Below are positions 1 through 11,260 of a stretch of DNA of 64,000 bases, one piece after another (positions within the stretch are counted from its first letter, which is position 1; each line of letters begins with the position of its first letter). The stretch comes from Artemia franciscana. Its lineage: Eukaryota > Arthropoda > Branchiopoda > Anostraca > Artemiidae. The notes beneath the pieces were generated by a model. That model saw nothing but the letters and a program-made list of their open reading frames with translations, did no database searches and had not been told where the DNA came from. The DNA is taken from positions 3,625,720-3,689,719 of the forward strand of contig NC_088868.1 in NCBI RefSeq assembly GCF_032884065.1. The letters run 5' to 3'. The translations under genes were made by a program, and so were the position numbers.

Positions 1-2237
1 CGGATAATTTTACTTGAATTCTTTTTATTAATTCGATCGGAGTCAAATAAAACTAACTGAGGAAAAGAAGCTCAATGAAAACATACTTACTCTCTAATCT
101 TGATCTCCGTAATCCACTCTTATATGAATAGCCTCCACTGACTTGGCGAATGACCGAGTTTGACTAAAAAAGAGACGAAACAAAATTACATTACCATTAT
201 CTACATAGGAAGCCAAATAAACTACATTCTGGCAGTAGAAATTAGTATTTAACCTTCTTAACAGGAATTATTTTAATCAAAGAAGACACGAAAATGAAGA
301 GAGGTAAATCTTTATTGCATTAGCATAAGATTGCAAGATTCCTAGATTGGAACCTAAAAGCACCAGAGACATAAAGCGTTACCCAGCATAACTGAAAAAA
401 AGTGAAAAGGCCAATAGCAAAAGCAACGGTATTAATGCTGACTATATCTACCAGTAAACCCGCACCGTTATGCATAAACGTACTCATTCTACTTATTCAA
501 ATTTTACAGGAGAGAAAATAAACTTAAAAAAAAAACTCCGGCAAGTCCATATATGGTTGAAAGGACTTTTCAAAACAATTATCTGCTTTTTCTAATGGCA
601 ATGTTGAAATTAGTCAATTGCTTATAGATTTCTAGGTAATGGAGAGAACACCTTTAACCAAAATATTAATTTTACCAGACGTAAAAATCTAGATTGCAAT
701 TAGTCCGCCTAACTTTTGTTCTTTATGACAAACAAAAGTAAAAATGGCAAGAACCAGAAATCAGTATGGAGTACAAAGTGTAAAAAAAAGCAAAAAAGTA
801 CAGGAACAAGAAGCATCAGGATTACAGTTCTTCAAGGACTCTGATTCCTTAGTCAGGAAGTCTACTGATGAAGTATTGTATATGAGGTTCTTATAAAACG
901 AATGATACTGTCCATTAAGTAGTGGCAAAAGCAAGACAACATCGTCGTATTTTGATTTACGGATTGATTTCGGTTACGTTTGGGTATTTGGGTCCCAGCA
1001 TTTCTGTTATTTTGTTTTCTATTTTCCGCAAGCTTACTACTCTAGACTGTCCTTTATCTTCCACGTCTGTCTTAAAGTTCAGACTTTCAAAATGTTTCTC
1101 ATACCGAACCCACCGTACATCTTTTGCCACGAAAATACTTTTAATTTTTTTTTTTTTTAAAATAGGTTTTACAAATGGACAAAAAAAGAAAAACATTTTG
1201 AATATTATACTCAGACTTATAAAAATTCCTAAAAATTTAAACATGGTGCGCATTTTCAGTCATAGTCAACAACCTATCGACACCTTACTATTTACCAAAC
1301 AAGCATAATCTTATGAATGCTGTAGATAACAATTCTTTATTTATGTAAAATGCGTACCATGTTTAAATTAAAAAAAAAAAACCACAAAACGTGGTAAACC
1401 TGCGGTTTTCTGTATAAACACTTGGTTTGCTGCACACCTGTTTAGAAAATTCGTCCCAGTCAAGTAGTTCTTCTTACTTCCTTTTAAGTGCCACCATTGG
1501 TATTTTACTTCTTGCACAACGTTGCCCGAATTTTGTGGGATTCTGACAAGAATATCAGACGTTTTTTGCCTTTTCGATTCGAGCATTGCAAGTGTCATAC
1601 TCTGAGTGGGTATGACCTGGCTCTAGGAATTCCTGATCGAAATGTGACAGGGTGTTACCAGCTAAGTGCGATGTGTAGAAACAAAGCATTGTCAACACAT
1701 ACATATATCTGTATTGTGAACCACAGGTGTTAGAATAAAGTTTCAAAGTTCCTAAAAACTCAGTAAGATTGGATAGACTGAGGAACAAGCATGATGCCAC
1801 CTCACTTGCCCTTTTGTCTCCTATTGCTTCATGCCATGGGTCGTTACTGGACCGTATTTTATTATGAGAGATAACATGAACAGTGAGATTGTAAGTTCAA
1901 GCAGCCATGGTAGACACTGTGGCAGGTCAAAGCATCAAACCCTTTGATTTGCTTCACTAATCTTGTTGATGCTGTATCAACTTTTTTGAATAGTAATCAT
2001 TGGTGAAAGCAGATTAATGGGAAGCTTTTTCTATTCTGGCTGCTTCTTTAGTCTCGTCACTGGTGACAGTCAGAACAAAAATCCTTATCAATATGACATT
2101 ATCAACAACAAAATTATCTTACAGACAGCAAGGTTTTCAAATTCCTTTCGAGCAGTTATCTGAGCTTCAACATATAGATCATGCATCTTGTTGATGTTGA
2201 AATTAGAAGAGAAATAATTTCTCTGAATTATCAGTCT
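1..2237. other. AT-rich non-coding stretch
   Basis: No gene can be supported here. The open frames are short, often start at non-ATG codons and have low-complexity products. The only structure seen is the inverted repeat listed at 1234-1369. Confidence 0.5.
1234..1369. repeat. Short element bounded by 23-bp inverted repeats
   Basis: Positions 1234-1256 and 1347-1369 are inverted copies of each other with one mismatch. They are built around AAACATGGTRCGCATTTT and enclose about 90 bp. The layout resembles a small MITE or a hairpin. No target-site duplication can be assigned because the flanks are A-rich. Confidence 0.45.
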
Positions 2238-2446
2238 TCAATAATGGGATTCGTGAGTTGGGAAACTGCCAATTGGTTCTTTTATTTCTTCCATACTCTC
2301 TAAGGACGTTTCATTAATTGCTGCTCTTGGAGGAGTAGAAGATATAATGCCTTTATTTGACCTTTTGCAGTTCCAAGCTCTCTTCGCCAAGTGAAATTTT
2401 GTCATCAAAAACCTCTTGCAAACCGTTTGTTCTTTACCTAGGTCAT
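2238..2446 (-). CDS. Candidate terminal host exon, unknown protein
   Basis: On the minus strand a pyrimidine-rich stretch ends in TTTGTCAG at 2447, a good splice acceptor. It is followed by about 69 open codons to a stop at 2238. The product is hydrophilic, with Ser, Thr, Glu and Lys, and resembles disordered protein rather than random translation. The reading frame enters with one base supplied by an upstream exon. It lies downstream, on the same strand, of the candidate exons at 5478-5581 and 10213-10380 and could be the last exon of that gene. The 5.5-kb exon ends in phase 0, which does not fit directly, so at least one more exon would be needed. No family is recognised, and it could be a chance ORF. 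Confidence 0.3.
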
Positions 2447-2742
2447 CTGACAAATAATATTTGAAAATTATAAAACAATTTCTGGGGTTCTCTCCTCTCT
2501 TTGGTTCTGATTAGGTATCATGCATGTCTTTAGGCTATCACCACCAGATCAAACCCACGTCACCACCACTATTTTATAGGGCAGTTGCTCTCCAAACTCT
2601 ATTCAGTTTTAATAGTTAGACAGTTCGTTGTAAGACTAACAATCTGCTTGATACCCTTGATGAGACTGGGTATGTAAATGCAAAATCTCTAGCTTAGACA
2701 ATAATGGACTGAAAAACTTATCAAATAGACCGCTCGACACAA

Positions 2743-3800
2743 AAAACAAGGGCCAAGAGCTCATATGGCACTTATGACAAGGTCAGAAGAGCCAAGAGCT
2801 TTTTCCCACCAAGTTTAATTACGATCTCTCCACTCTAAGCGTTTTCCAAGATTTTTGGTTTCCCTCTCCAATTCCCCCCCAATGTCAACAGATCCGGTCA
2901 GGATTTAAAATAAGAGCTCTGAGACACAAAGTCCTTCTAAATATCAAATTTCAGTAAGATCCGATAACCGTTCGTAAGTTAAAAATACCTTATTTTTTCT
3001 AATTTTTCCGAACTAACCGTCCTTCCACTCCCCCCCCCCCTCCAGATTACGTGTCTAGAACTTGTTCTTATCCTTCTTGTGCCATCAAGCCACTCCTGAA
3101 ACTTGTGCCACCAAATTTCATCCTGATCTCTCCAGTCTAAGCGTTTTCCAAGATTTCCGGACCCCCCCCCCCCATTCTCCCCAATGACACTGGATCCGGT
3201 TGGGATTTAAAATAAGAGTTCTGAGTTACTAGGTCTTTCTAAATATCAAATTTCATTAAGATCCGATCACTCGTTTGTAAGTTAAAATACCTCATTTTTT
3301 CTAATTTTTCCAAATTACCCCCCCCCAGCTCCCCCAAAGGGAGCAAATCCTTCCCGGTTATGTAAATTACGTATATAGAACTTGTGTTTATTTTTCCCAC
3401 CATGTTTTACCCCGACCTCTCCATTCTAAGCGTTTTCCAAGATTTCAGGTTTCCCTCTCCAGCTCCCCCCAATGTCACCGGATCCGGTGGGGATTTAAAA
3501 TAAAATCTCTGAGACACGATATCCTTCTAAATATTAAATTTCATTAAGATCCGATAACCCGTTCGTAAGTTAAAAATCCCTCATTTTTCAAATTTTTTCG
3601 AATTAACCATCCCCCCAATCCCCCCCGGATGGTCGAATGGGGGAAACGACTATTTCTAATTTAATCTGATCTGGTTCCTGATACGCCTGCCAAATAGCTT
3701 ATCTGGAAGTGCCGAAACTAGCAAAACCGGGACAGCCAGACCGACAGAAGTTGTGTCACTTGGTAAATACTAAGTGCCATAAGAAACGATTCTAGATGGC
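2743..3800. repeat. Dispersed repeat with three ~290-bp degenerate monomers
   Basis: Three successive related segments start near 2811, 3110 and 3400. Each runs through CTCTCCAYTCTAAGCGTTTT, then GGATTTAAAATAAGAGYTCT, then a TTAAGATCCGATmac-like block and a C-rich stretch. A unique tail at about 3640-3790 includes GATACGCCTGCCAAAT and TTGGTAAATACTAAGTGCC. Related copies lie at 52005-52601, and the tail alone at 39721-39915. It has no long ORF and looks like a non-autonomous dispersed repeat with internal tandem amplification. Confidence 0.7.
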
Positions 3801-5477
3801 ACTCATAGTTCCATTTCGGGAAAAAGTAGACTGAACATGTTTATGCACAACGGTCCGGAAACAGTAAAATTGTTCAGGACAAAATATAAGGTCAAAACGA
3901 GGAATTTGCAGTCATACTCTGCAACCTAGCCCTACTTGTTTGGTGGCCACTGACACACACTTCTTGCGCACTTCATCGTCTTTCTTTTTCAATTTCGATA
4001 AAGCCCATAAAATAATAATTTTCTCGGATGTTTTGGAACAAAAAAAATACAGACTAAAAAAAAAAAAGAAAAAAAAGTTTAACTTAAAAATGGTCTCAAA
4101 ATACACCGTGTTCTTAAAACCACTTTATTCTCTGTTTCCTGGCACCTAATTATTGTTAATATTTTTATAATCCACTATGCATTGAAGATAATTCTTCATT
4201 ACTTTGCCTCAAAGATAAACCCTAAAATAATCTTTGTTGTTATTTCAAAAATTCCAGCATTAGCTTACATGAGAATATAACACCAGTTTATTGTTCCCTA
4301 CATAATTGATGGTAAGAACCCTTTGATTCCATGTCTATCCCCGAGTGATTACAACCAAAAAAATGTAATTAATAATTGCAAAATTACGTCATTACGTTGC
4401 AATATCACTTATTATGGTTGAAATTTAACTACCCTAAAATACACTGGAGAAGAATAAAAGGCAAACAAATTAGTAGAAGCATGTGACACCAGGTCCCTGA
4501 GGATGAGCATATTTTATGATTCTTGCTTACAAATCACTCTTTGTAATAGAGGAGAAATCCCCAAACACTGAAATTTTAAGCATAATTGCTCCTAGACTGT
4601 GAAGTCCACCGAAACAAATTGCGTACCATCTCTTAGGCTGTATGTACCCTCCTAAAAAACTTCAAGAGAATATGTACCAAACTACTTTAATGCTGGCTTC
4701 AAGTCAGTAATACGAGGGGGCAGACAGGAGGTATTGAAGGAGCGAAGACCCCACTTTTACTTCTATCAATACTGTCTGAAAATCCAAATAAGATACAAAA
4801 AACCTGCTATTCGTCAAAAAAAGCTTATGAGCAAGGGGGATTGAAGCAGCCCTGGGTCTGAACATGCCTACCTTTCTGCTAAAAAGGTTGCAACGATGGA
4901 CGGGGATGTTGGAGGGACCATAAATTTTACACCTCCAGTTATAGAGGTTAAACAGCCCTCCACTACTCTTCTTGTAACAAAATACAACATGCCTGCTTTT
5001 AGCCAAAATGTTCATCCAAAGGGGCCAAAGGCTCAATTTTATTTCAACATTGTTTTTACTGGAAATCAGGACTTACCTCGTTTTTAGCAGTCATTACCGG
5101 TTGTTGTTTTTTTTTTGTTTTTTGTACCACAACAATGAAGTTTTCAACTTCTCAAAATTGTCAAAATGGCGTTCATCATCTAAAAATTATCTTGTAAAAC
5201 AAAATTCGACACAATATAAATTCACGAGCTCTTCAAGAAGTATTGATAAGCGTTAGGAAAGAAATGGTAATTCTTTGGGTTCAAAAGTTGATTTTCTTGC
5301 CATGGACTCACTATGGACCTCACTACGAGGGGATTTAAAAATTATTTATAAAATGTCCTGTCAAACAAAAGCTTCCAAATTACCATTCAAACTTCTATAA
5401 AAAAAAACTTCCAATCCCTAATAAAATCATGAGACAAAGATAACATGTTATTCTAAAGCTTAATAGCTTGGTTTTAC
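3801..5477. other. No supported gene
   Basis: The stretch is AT-rich. The open frames at 3912-4149 are driven by homopurine/homopyrimidine tracts. A more balanced block at 4700-5060 is open in short pieces on both strands and may be an old repeat, but I cannot assign it. Confidence 0.4.
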
Positions 5478-5581
5478 CTTGGGAACTAACTTAACCATCT
5501 GTCGAGTGATTGTGCTCAGACTGTCATTTCGACGAACTTTACCAAGCAAGTCCCGTGGAACTTTTGACAGTAGATTTGTGA
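5478..5581 (-). CDS. Candidate internal host exon, unknown protein
   Basis: The minus strand shows an acceptor (TTTTTTCAG, exon starting at 5581) and a donor (CCCAAG followed by GTAAAA, exon ending at 5478). They bracket 104 bases that are open in one frame: two bases completing a codon, then 34 codons ending in phase 0. The peptide is basic and helical-looking, with SKVPRDLLGKVRR and a SLSTITRQMVKL stretch. The entry phase fits the exit phase of the LisH-like exon at 10213-10380, and the joined codon would encode Phe. Both may therefore belong to one gene read right to left. The family is not recognised. The call rests only on splice motifs, phase and peptide composition. Confidence 0.45.
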
Positions 5582-5730
5582 CTGAAAAAACAAAACAAAT
5601 TTTACTAGAAGCTATGATACAAATAGTAGTTAAACGACAAACAGCTCTTAGCATTAAGCAAGTTCTAATGAGGAATATACACCAAGCTTTATTACCGAGG
5701 GAGGGCGCAAACAAGTCAAACGAAGTACAA

Positions 5731-5786
5731 ACTTCAGGACAAACAGATTTGTCCTGAAGTATCAGGACAAAGAGATTTGTCCTGAT
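5731..5786. repeat. Two consecutive perfect hairpins sharing one arm motif
   Basis: Hairpin 1 has perfect 13-bp arms at 5731-5743 and 5748-5760 with loop CAGA. Hairpin 2 has perfect 11-bp arms at 5761-5771 and 5776-5786 with loop GAGA. Both arms use TCAGGACAAA, so the four arms form two back-to-back inverted repeats in 56 bp. This lies about 150 bp upstream, in the coding sense, of the candidate exon at 5478-5581. Confidence 0.8.
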
Positions 5787-8700
5787 CTGAATTCTAATTA
5801 TTGAATCCTAAGTTATTCAAACCCTGCTCTTCTAATTAGTTTTTGAAATGTTTTTCAAAAAAGAAGTTTTTTAAATGAAACTAAAGGGCTATATTAAAAC
5901 TGAGAACAAGCAGAAATAAAGTCATATAGTAATTCAAAAACTTAAAATGAACAGAAACTATTGGGTTTCTGAAACGAGTCACTGAAACCCAAAACAAACA
6001 TAAATTAAAATAAATGATGACATCAAACATAATTGAAGATATTGCTATGGATAAATAGATACAACCTAAACCAGACAGAAAATAATATAAATAATCAAGT
6101 CAAATTTATAATGGACCCCACTTTTGGGGAACAGTGATTCAATCTGGTCCAAGGTACCCCTTGGACCAGAGGTGATTTGGCTGTAGGTTTCGAACTGATG
6201 AAAAATGACAGCTGTTTGACTCATTTAAGGGTCCCCTAGCCCCCCCCCCCTCCGTCCCAGCATAATGTTAGGTCCCCTTCACAAACGCAACGGTTATTGG
6301 AAATCTCAACCAATCAGTAAAAGAAATTTTTGGAGCATTCTTGGGCCCCAACAAAAAAAACTTTTTGGCACTTTCGCTCTATTTTCGGGGAAACCAAACC
6401 TTTTTTTCAATTTTATTTGTGTATTAAAGCCCGCTTAGTTCAAGAAATTAGGGATATAACATAAATAATTTTTTAGACTCCACTGCCTTTCCATTTACAA
6501 ATTAAACACATAAGAACGTGGAAAAACGGCTATAATATTTTGAATAAGACAGCGGAAAAAACAAAAGCCAAAAAAACTTTTAATAATAAAGGCCCAAATA
6601 TTTCGGCATGAGTCTGGAAACCTCTATCAACGGAAAAAAATCATGCTAAAATTAAGCTAAATTAAAGAGAATATATAAATAAAAGACAAAAAAAAAACCC
6701 AGACGATAAACCAATAAGAACTCACATTTAAATAATATCTGATGTAACAACTGTTTGTCACTAAAAATAGCACGAAAATCATACAAAAATAGAATAACTG
6801 TGGTGTATTTCAGGTAGGCTATATTACAATAAAGTAACAGCCTAGGCACGGCTCGTTTTTCATTTATTAATGAGACCTAAAGAAAATGAAATTTTCTATT
6901 TAAACAATTTACACATGCCCTAGATTTAAACTAATATAATTAAATAGAGGTCAAGAAAACTTCATTGTATATTATAAACTGTATGGATTTAAACCTAGGA
7001 CTTGCGTGAATATTTTAATAAATAAATTATTTCATTTTGTAAGGTTTCACTAGCAAATCAAAAAAGAGCTATGCCTCTGCTATTACATTAATGTGATATA
7101 GCCTACAAGAAAGATGGCATAGTTATCCTGATTTTGCTTGATTTTCGTGCTATTTCCAGTAACAAGCAGTTCTCATATTGAATACTATTAATATATGATT
7201 TAATTTCGTATGTGCTTTTTGTTTTCTGTTTTGTTCCTTTTACTTATATGTTCTGGATATTCTAAATGAGTTTTTATATATACAATTCTTGTTCTGTTGA
7301 TACAAGCTTCCAGACACGAAATTTAAATGTTCAGACCTTCCTTATTATTAAAAGTGTGTTTTTTTGTTGTTGTCTTTTTCCATCGTCTTGTTTAAAATAT
7401 TTTACCAATTTTTTCTATATTTTCATTTGTTTAATTAGGACATAACCTTAGGCCAATTGGAACAAAATTTGTTGGTCCTTTTTTGGGCCCCATTTAAGAA
7501 GGGGACACGACTGCAAACTAGAATTGTTCTTGTACATTAGAGTATTTCAAGTTTCAAACAGATCAGAGGTAAAAACTTATTTAGCATATTTCCAGGTCCC
7601 CTAAAATCTCAACAAAATGCGCATTTCTATGTCTTTTTTTTTTTTTAGTTGAATGTCACTGACAACAATGATGGAATGTATCCTGTCACTGAGCCCACCT
7701 TTTAGCTAGGTGGATAACTCAAGACTTTATGTTTACCTTACACAGTTCGTTTAGTTTTTCAATTAGTTTGCGAAAAGTTGTTGTACAATGAGTTACCAAC
7801 TAAATGTGAGTCTTTTCATATATAAGTACAGTGGACTGTTTCCCATTAACGTGTAGGGAATAGGTGTTGTGGCAGAATTTAAATTAAGGAAAGACAAATT
7901 TCTAGGTTTTGGTAGTCCCCCAATAAGAAGAAATGCAAGGTTTCCATGTTGGTGAAGCAAACAAGTATTTTTCCCCTTGATTACACCTATGTTCACTGTC
8001 ACCCCAATAAGGATGCCAAGTATGGCCTGAACCTCAACACTGGGTGTCAAACCGACTGTTAAACATTCTAACACTGAATTGAACAATCTGGTTTCCAACA
8101 ACAAGTATACAATAATTACCAGTCCTTCGCCACATGAAGAGAGCTGTGGCTATTAAAGACAAGTAACAGTCGAGTCGTGGTTACACTTGCTATAAAAAAA
8201 AAATATTTATTGTCTTTTGCATACAAAAAATCCAGATTACTTGCAATAGTGACTTAAAAGGAGGAGTCCAGATTTGACATCCATTTAGATCCAAGTTTTG
8301 ACTTTTAAAAAGTTTAAATGAAAAGATAGTCCTGAGCACCTTTTTTTTGCAATGCTGCAAAGTACAAAACGAAGATTCTATACAACTTTTCTGAAGTTGT
8401 TTTGCTAGTTTCAAACTAGACGTTTAAAATAAAACAACCTCCACATTCCTACACTTATAACTTTGTGAATTGGAACCAGCCAAATTATTGAAATTCTTGT
8501 CAAATCAAAATGGATATTCAGCAAACTTAAAAATGAATTTGGAGACTATCATATTACAGTCCTAAGCTTAACCTTACTAGCAAAAACTAACAAAAAGAGC
8601 AAAAATTACTATCTTCAATTGAGGCTGGTGTGGCATATGCCGCTACTGAGTAAACTAGGATATAATTTGCCATTTACATAACTCAAACATATAATACTTC

Positions 8701-8932
8701 TTTTAATTTATAGCTACAATTTATATCTTACTGAATCTGTAAACAATTTAAAGAGACAGCAAATTATATCCAAAACAGGCTCAGTAGAGTGGCGAATGTG
8801 AACAGCCACCCTCATGTATGCTTATTTTCTGCTGGCTTCAACCATCAGCTTTCGATTCCATATCTTTCAAAGTTGTTGTTATTCTTCTGTGTTTTTCAAA
8901 AATCCCCCTTTACAGTGCCTACAAGTAAGTAA
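5787..8932. other. No supported gene
   Basis: AT-rich DNA with homopolymer runs. The minus-strand frame at 7793-8104 is open for 103 codons with a hydrophobic product, but has no convincing acceptor or recognisable domain. I do not call it a gene. Confidence 0.4.
8921..8932. repeat. Target-site duplication of SINE, left copy
   Basis: ACAAGTAAGTAA is repeated exactly at 9255-9266, immediately beyond the tRNA-like head of the SINE. This defines a 12-bp target-site duplication. Confidence 0.65.
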
Positions 8933-9254
8933 GTGAGTAAAGTAAGTAAGACAGCACTAGACCCTTAAGGTCCAAACCAGCGGTGCTTATCTCCGTTTCA
9001 TGGCCCTTCAGTGGGGAAGTGCAATGGGGGTTGGGGGCCAACCATTCTGTGCTTTCACACACCCTTCCTGCTTACCTTCCCCAGATTTCTCCAGGTACCC
9101 ATTTAGAGCTGGGTCGACTCTGGCTGAGCTTACAGAGTCACGCCACAAACCCCTGTCCCAAACTAAATAACTGGTCACAACCAGGATTGAACCCATGCCC
9201 TATGGACACAGAATTCTCACGCGAGCGCGCCAACCACTCAGCCAGGACGGCCTC
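8933..9254 (-). mobile_element. tRNA-derived SINE (Leu/Ser-like head)
   Basis: Read on the minus strand, the first ~85 bases (9254-9170) look like a tRNA with a long variable arm. An A-box TGGCTGAGTGG lies at 9244-9234 and a B-box GGTTCAATCC at 9193-9184. These are the internal RNA polymerase III promoter elements of tRNA-derived SINEs, and the spacing suits a Leu or Ser tRNA ancestor. A ~200-bp body follows, then a (CTTA)-type tail near 8933-8955. The 12-bp direct repeat ACAAGTAAGTAA flanks the whole unit at 8921-8932 and 9255-9266. The element encodes no protein and depends on a partner LINE for mobility. No LINE in this window visibly shares its tail. Confidence 0.75.
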
Positions 9255-9266
9255 ACAAGTAAGTAA
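9255..9266. repeat. Target-site duplication of SINE, right copy
   Basis: Exact match to 8921-8932. Confidence 0.65.
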
Positions 9267-10212
9267 AGAAAAGTTCAATTAGGATACTTTAGCAAATCCT
9301 GAAAAAAAAAAGTAATTTATGTGAAAATATTAAGAAATTCAGGAGGAAAAATGAAAAAAAGAAGAAGGTAAATCCTAAAAGACAGTCTGAAGGACCCTCC
9401 CTTTCTCTTAGTGTATGCCTCTTTTGTCAGTCTGGAATTGAGTTGCCCCCCCCCCCCCAAAGAAGGAAGAATCCTGCATATGTGTCTGATACTTGTAATG
9501 CTATGATTACTTTTCAGGTAGATAGCCCACTCTACTTAGCCTGTCAAGTTTTTTTTTTGTTTCATTATTTGGATGTACAATTTAGATTTCAGAAAGAATC
9601 TGATTATTAAAAGAATCAACAAAAATTTCCATTGTAAGGCAATTTATGCAACGAATGAATAGAAAAATTTCTCCTCACAGCTATTTACAATATTTTCTTC
9701 AGGGACTTCAACCCTGTTTTGGATTATGTTGTTTTTAGCTTTAACTGCCACTTCAAAAACAATATAAAATAACTGAATTGATTTAATGATAGGATTCCAG
9801 CCCTGCAAAATTTCAATAGCTATATCCTGATGCTAGTGAAGTTTTTATTTCTAGTCGATCTAAAGTCAACATTAGTGGCCTCAAGTTTGGCAACTTTCCT
9901 TTCTATTCCAATTTCCATACAATCAGCATCAGTATTTTTAAAGTTTGGCTTAAGTCTTTAGATTTTCTTTCCTATGTTTTCCCCTATATTCTTTTGTTGT
10001 ATTGTAATCTGGTTGCTATTATTTTTTTCTCCTCTTTATTAATATTCTCAGGCTTATCAACCTCTATTCTTTTCCTCTCTCCCCCTTCCTCTTTTCTTTC
10101 TTAATCTTTAAATTAGGCAAAAAATAAGGGTTAGGATTTTTGTTGGGACTGTGAAGTGGAATTAAAATCAGTATCACAACCAGAAAAACTCTGATAGGAG
10201 AATGGAACATAC
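9267..10212. other. No supported gene
   Basis: AT-rich DNA with short homopolymers such as the C run near 9447. No coding, RNA or repeat signal can be supported. Confidence 0.4.
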
Positions 10213-10380
10213 ATATTTCTTTTGTTTCAAAATAGTCTTCAAAAATGTCAATGAGACAAATTCCCAAATCTGATGTAGGTGATATTCCTCTAGAAACAAA
10301 AGCTCTTCTTTCTTCAAGATCAGGAGATTCCCTAAGAAAAATTCGACAGCTTTCTTTGCAGTCACAGTCATCTAAGTACC
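10213..10380 (-). CDS. Candidate LisH-like host exon
   Basis: A minus-strand acceptor (TTTTGTTTTTCAG, exon starting at 10380) and a GTATGT donor (exon ending at 10213) enclose 168 bases: two bases, 55 open codons and one base. The peptide begins YLDDCDCKESCRIFLRESPD and continues into a LEERRAF...SDLG...IDIFEDYF pattern. A tyrosine-leucine start, a Cys spaced before a Phe-Leu pair, then E-S-P-x-L-x-E, is the usual shape of a LisH dimerisation motif. It recalls the N-terminus of NPAT/Mxc-type histone-gene coactivators. That resemblance is from memory and is tentative. The exit phase fits the exon at 5478-5581. The preceding exon, which should carry the start codon, was not found. Confidence 0.45.
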
Positions 10381-11059
10381 CTGAAAAACAAAATGTGCAG
10401 TAAAAACAAACAAAGACTAACATCTTTTAACACTTTTTACGCTAAAACTTTTTAAGCCGAAATACAATACAAACTATCTGAAAGTAGTTTAAAACAACGG
10501 TATCCTTCAGCAAAGTCCAAGCATTCTTTGCTGTAATCCAGGTTTGTGAACTCTTCCTAGTTTACTCTGAATATGTTTTTGTCAACTTATTTTTTCTTTT
10601 GTACAGACCATTCTGGAATAGAAAAAAAAACAGGACAAATCACCTAGAATAATTGCTGGGTGTCAAGGGACACCTATTGTAGCATCAAATAAACGCCCTT
10701 TCTCCTTTTTTTCAATGTTTTTTGTCCTTCTAACTCTAATTTAAAATTATGTTTAACTGTCTGATCTTTCCATTTGATGTTTTGCAAAAGTTAATTGGAT
10801 TCTTGACTCTTCAGAACCAGGCAGCAATAGTTCAGAATGGAAATTATACTGTATTTAATGGTTTTACACATCACTTTTTTCCTAAAAGTGAAAGGCTTCA
10901 AATCTTTTGTTACCAAGATGAGATAACAATAGCCTACTAAGGCACAAAAATGAGACATCTAGTGTGCCAGACCAGGTTGAAAATAAGCTTAAGAGTATGT
11001 ATTTTGCCTTGAAAGATTTGAATGAACAAAATTCAGTAAGAAAAACCTAGTGTGGGAAC
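10381..11059. other. No supported gene
   Basis: Probably the intron upstream of the LisH-like exon. The plus-strand frame at 10749-10940 has no supporting domain or context. Confidence 0.35.
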
Positions 11060-11252
11060 CAGGGCTGTATCCAGGATTGTTTTTTCGGGTTGTTCTACAA
11101 GAAGATTTTTCGGGGGGGGGGGGGGGTAAAACTTTAAAAACACATCAAAAATTTGTTTATATTGATTTTTGTTACGTTTTTACAAGTCAGGCAAACATTC
11201 CAGGGGGGTGGGGTTAAACCCCCAAAGTCCATCGCCCCTGGATACAGCCTTG
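11060..11252. mobile_element. hAT-like MITE
   Basis: The element is 193 bp. Its terminal inverted repeats are CAGGGCTGTATCCAGG on the left and the complement of CCTGGATACAGCCTTG on the right (15 of 16 matching). It is flanked by the 8-bp direct repeat GTGGGAAC (11052-11059 and 11253-11260). An 8-bp target duplication with CAGGG-type ends is the signature of the hAT transposase superfamily. There is no coding capacity, and the interior has a 14-G run. A diverged relative lies near 29912-30081. Confidence 0.8.
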
Positions 11253-11260
11253 GTGGGAAC

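Noticed and set aside
922-1308. 128-codon plus-strand frame
   Set aside because: Product is driven by T/A-rich DNA (Phe/Lys/Ile runs), begins at a non-ATG codon and is mirrored by a frame on the other strand.
4704-5087. Overlapping frames on both strands with balanced composition
   Set aside because: Neither strand shows splice sites or family resemblance; probably an old repeat.
7793-8104. 103-codon minus-strand hydrophobic frame
   Set aside because: Composition is almost plausible for a membrane or helical exon, but there is no splice acceptor and no recognisable domain.
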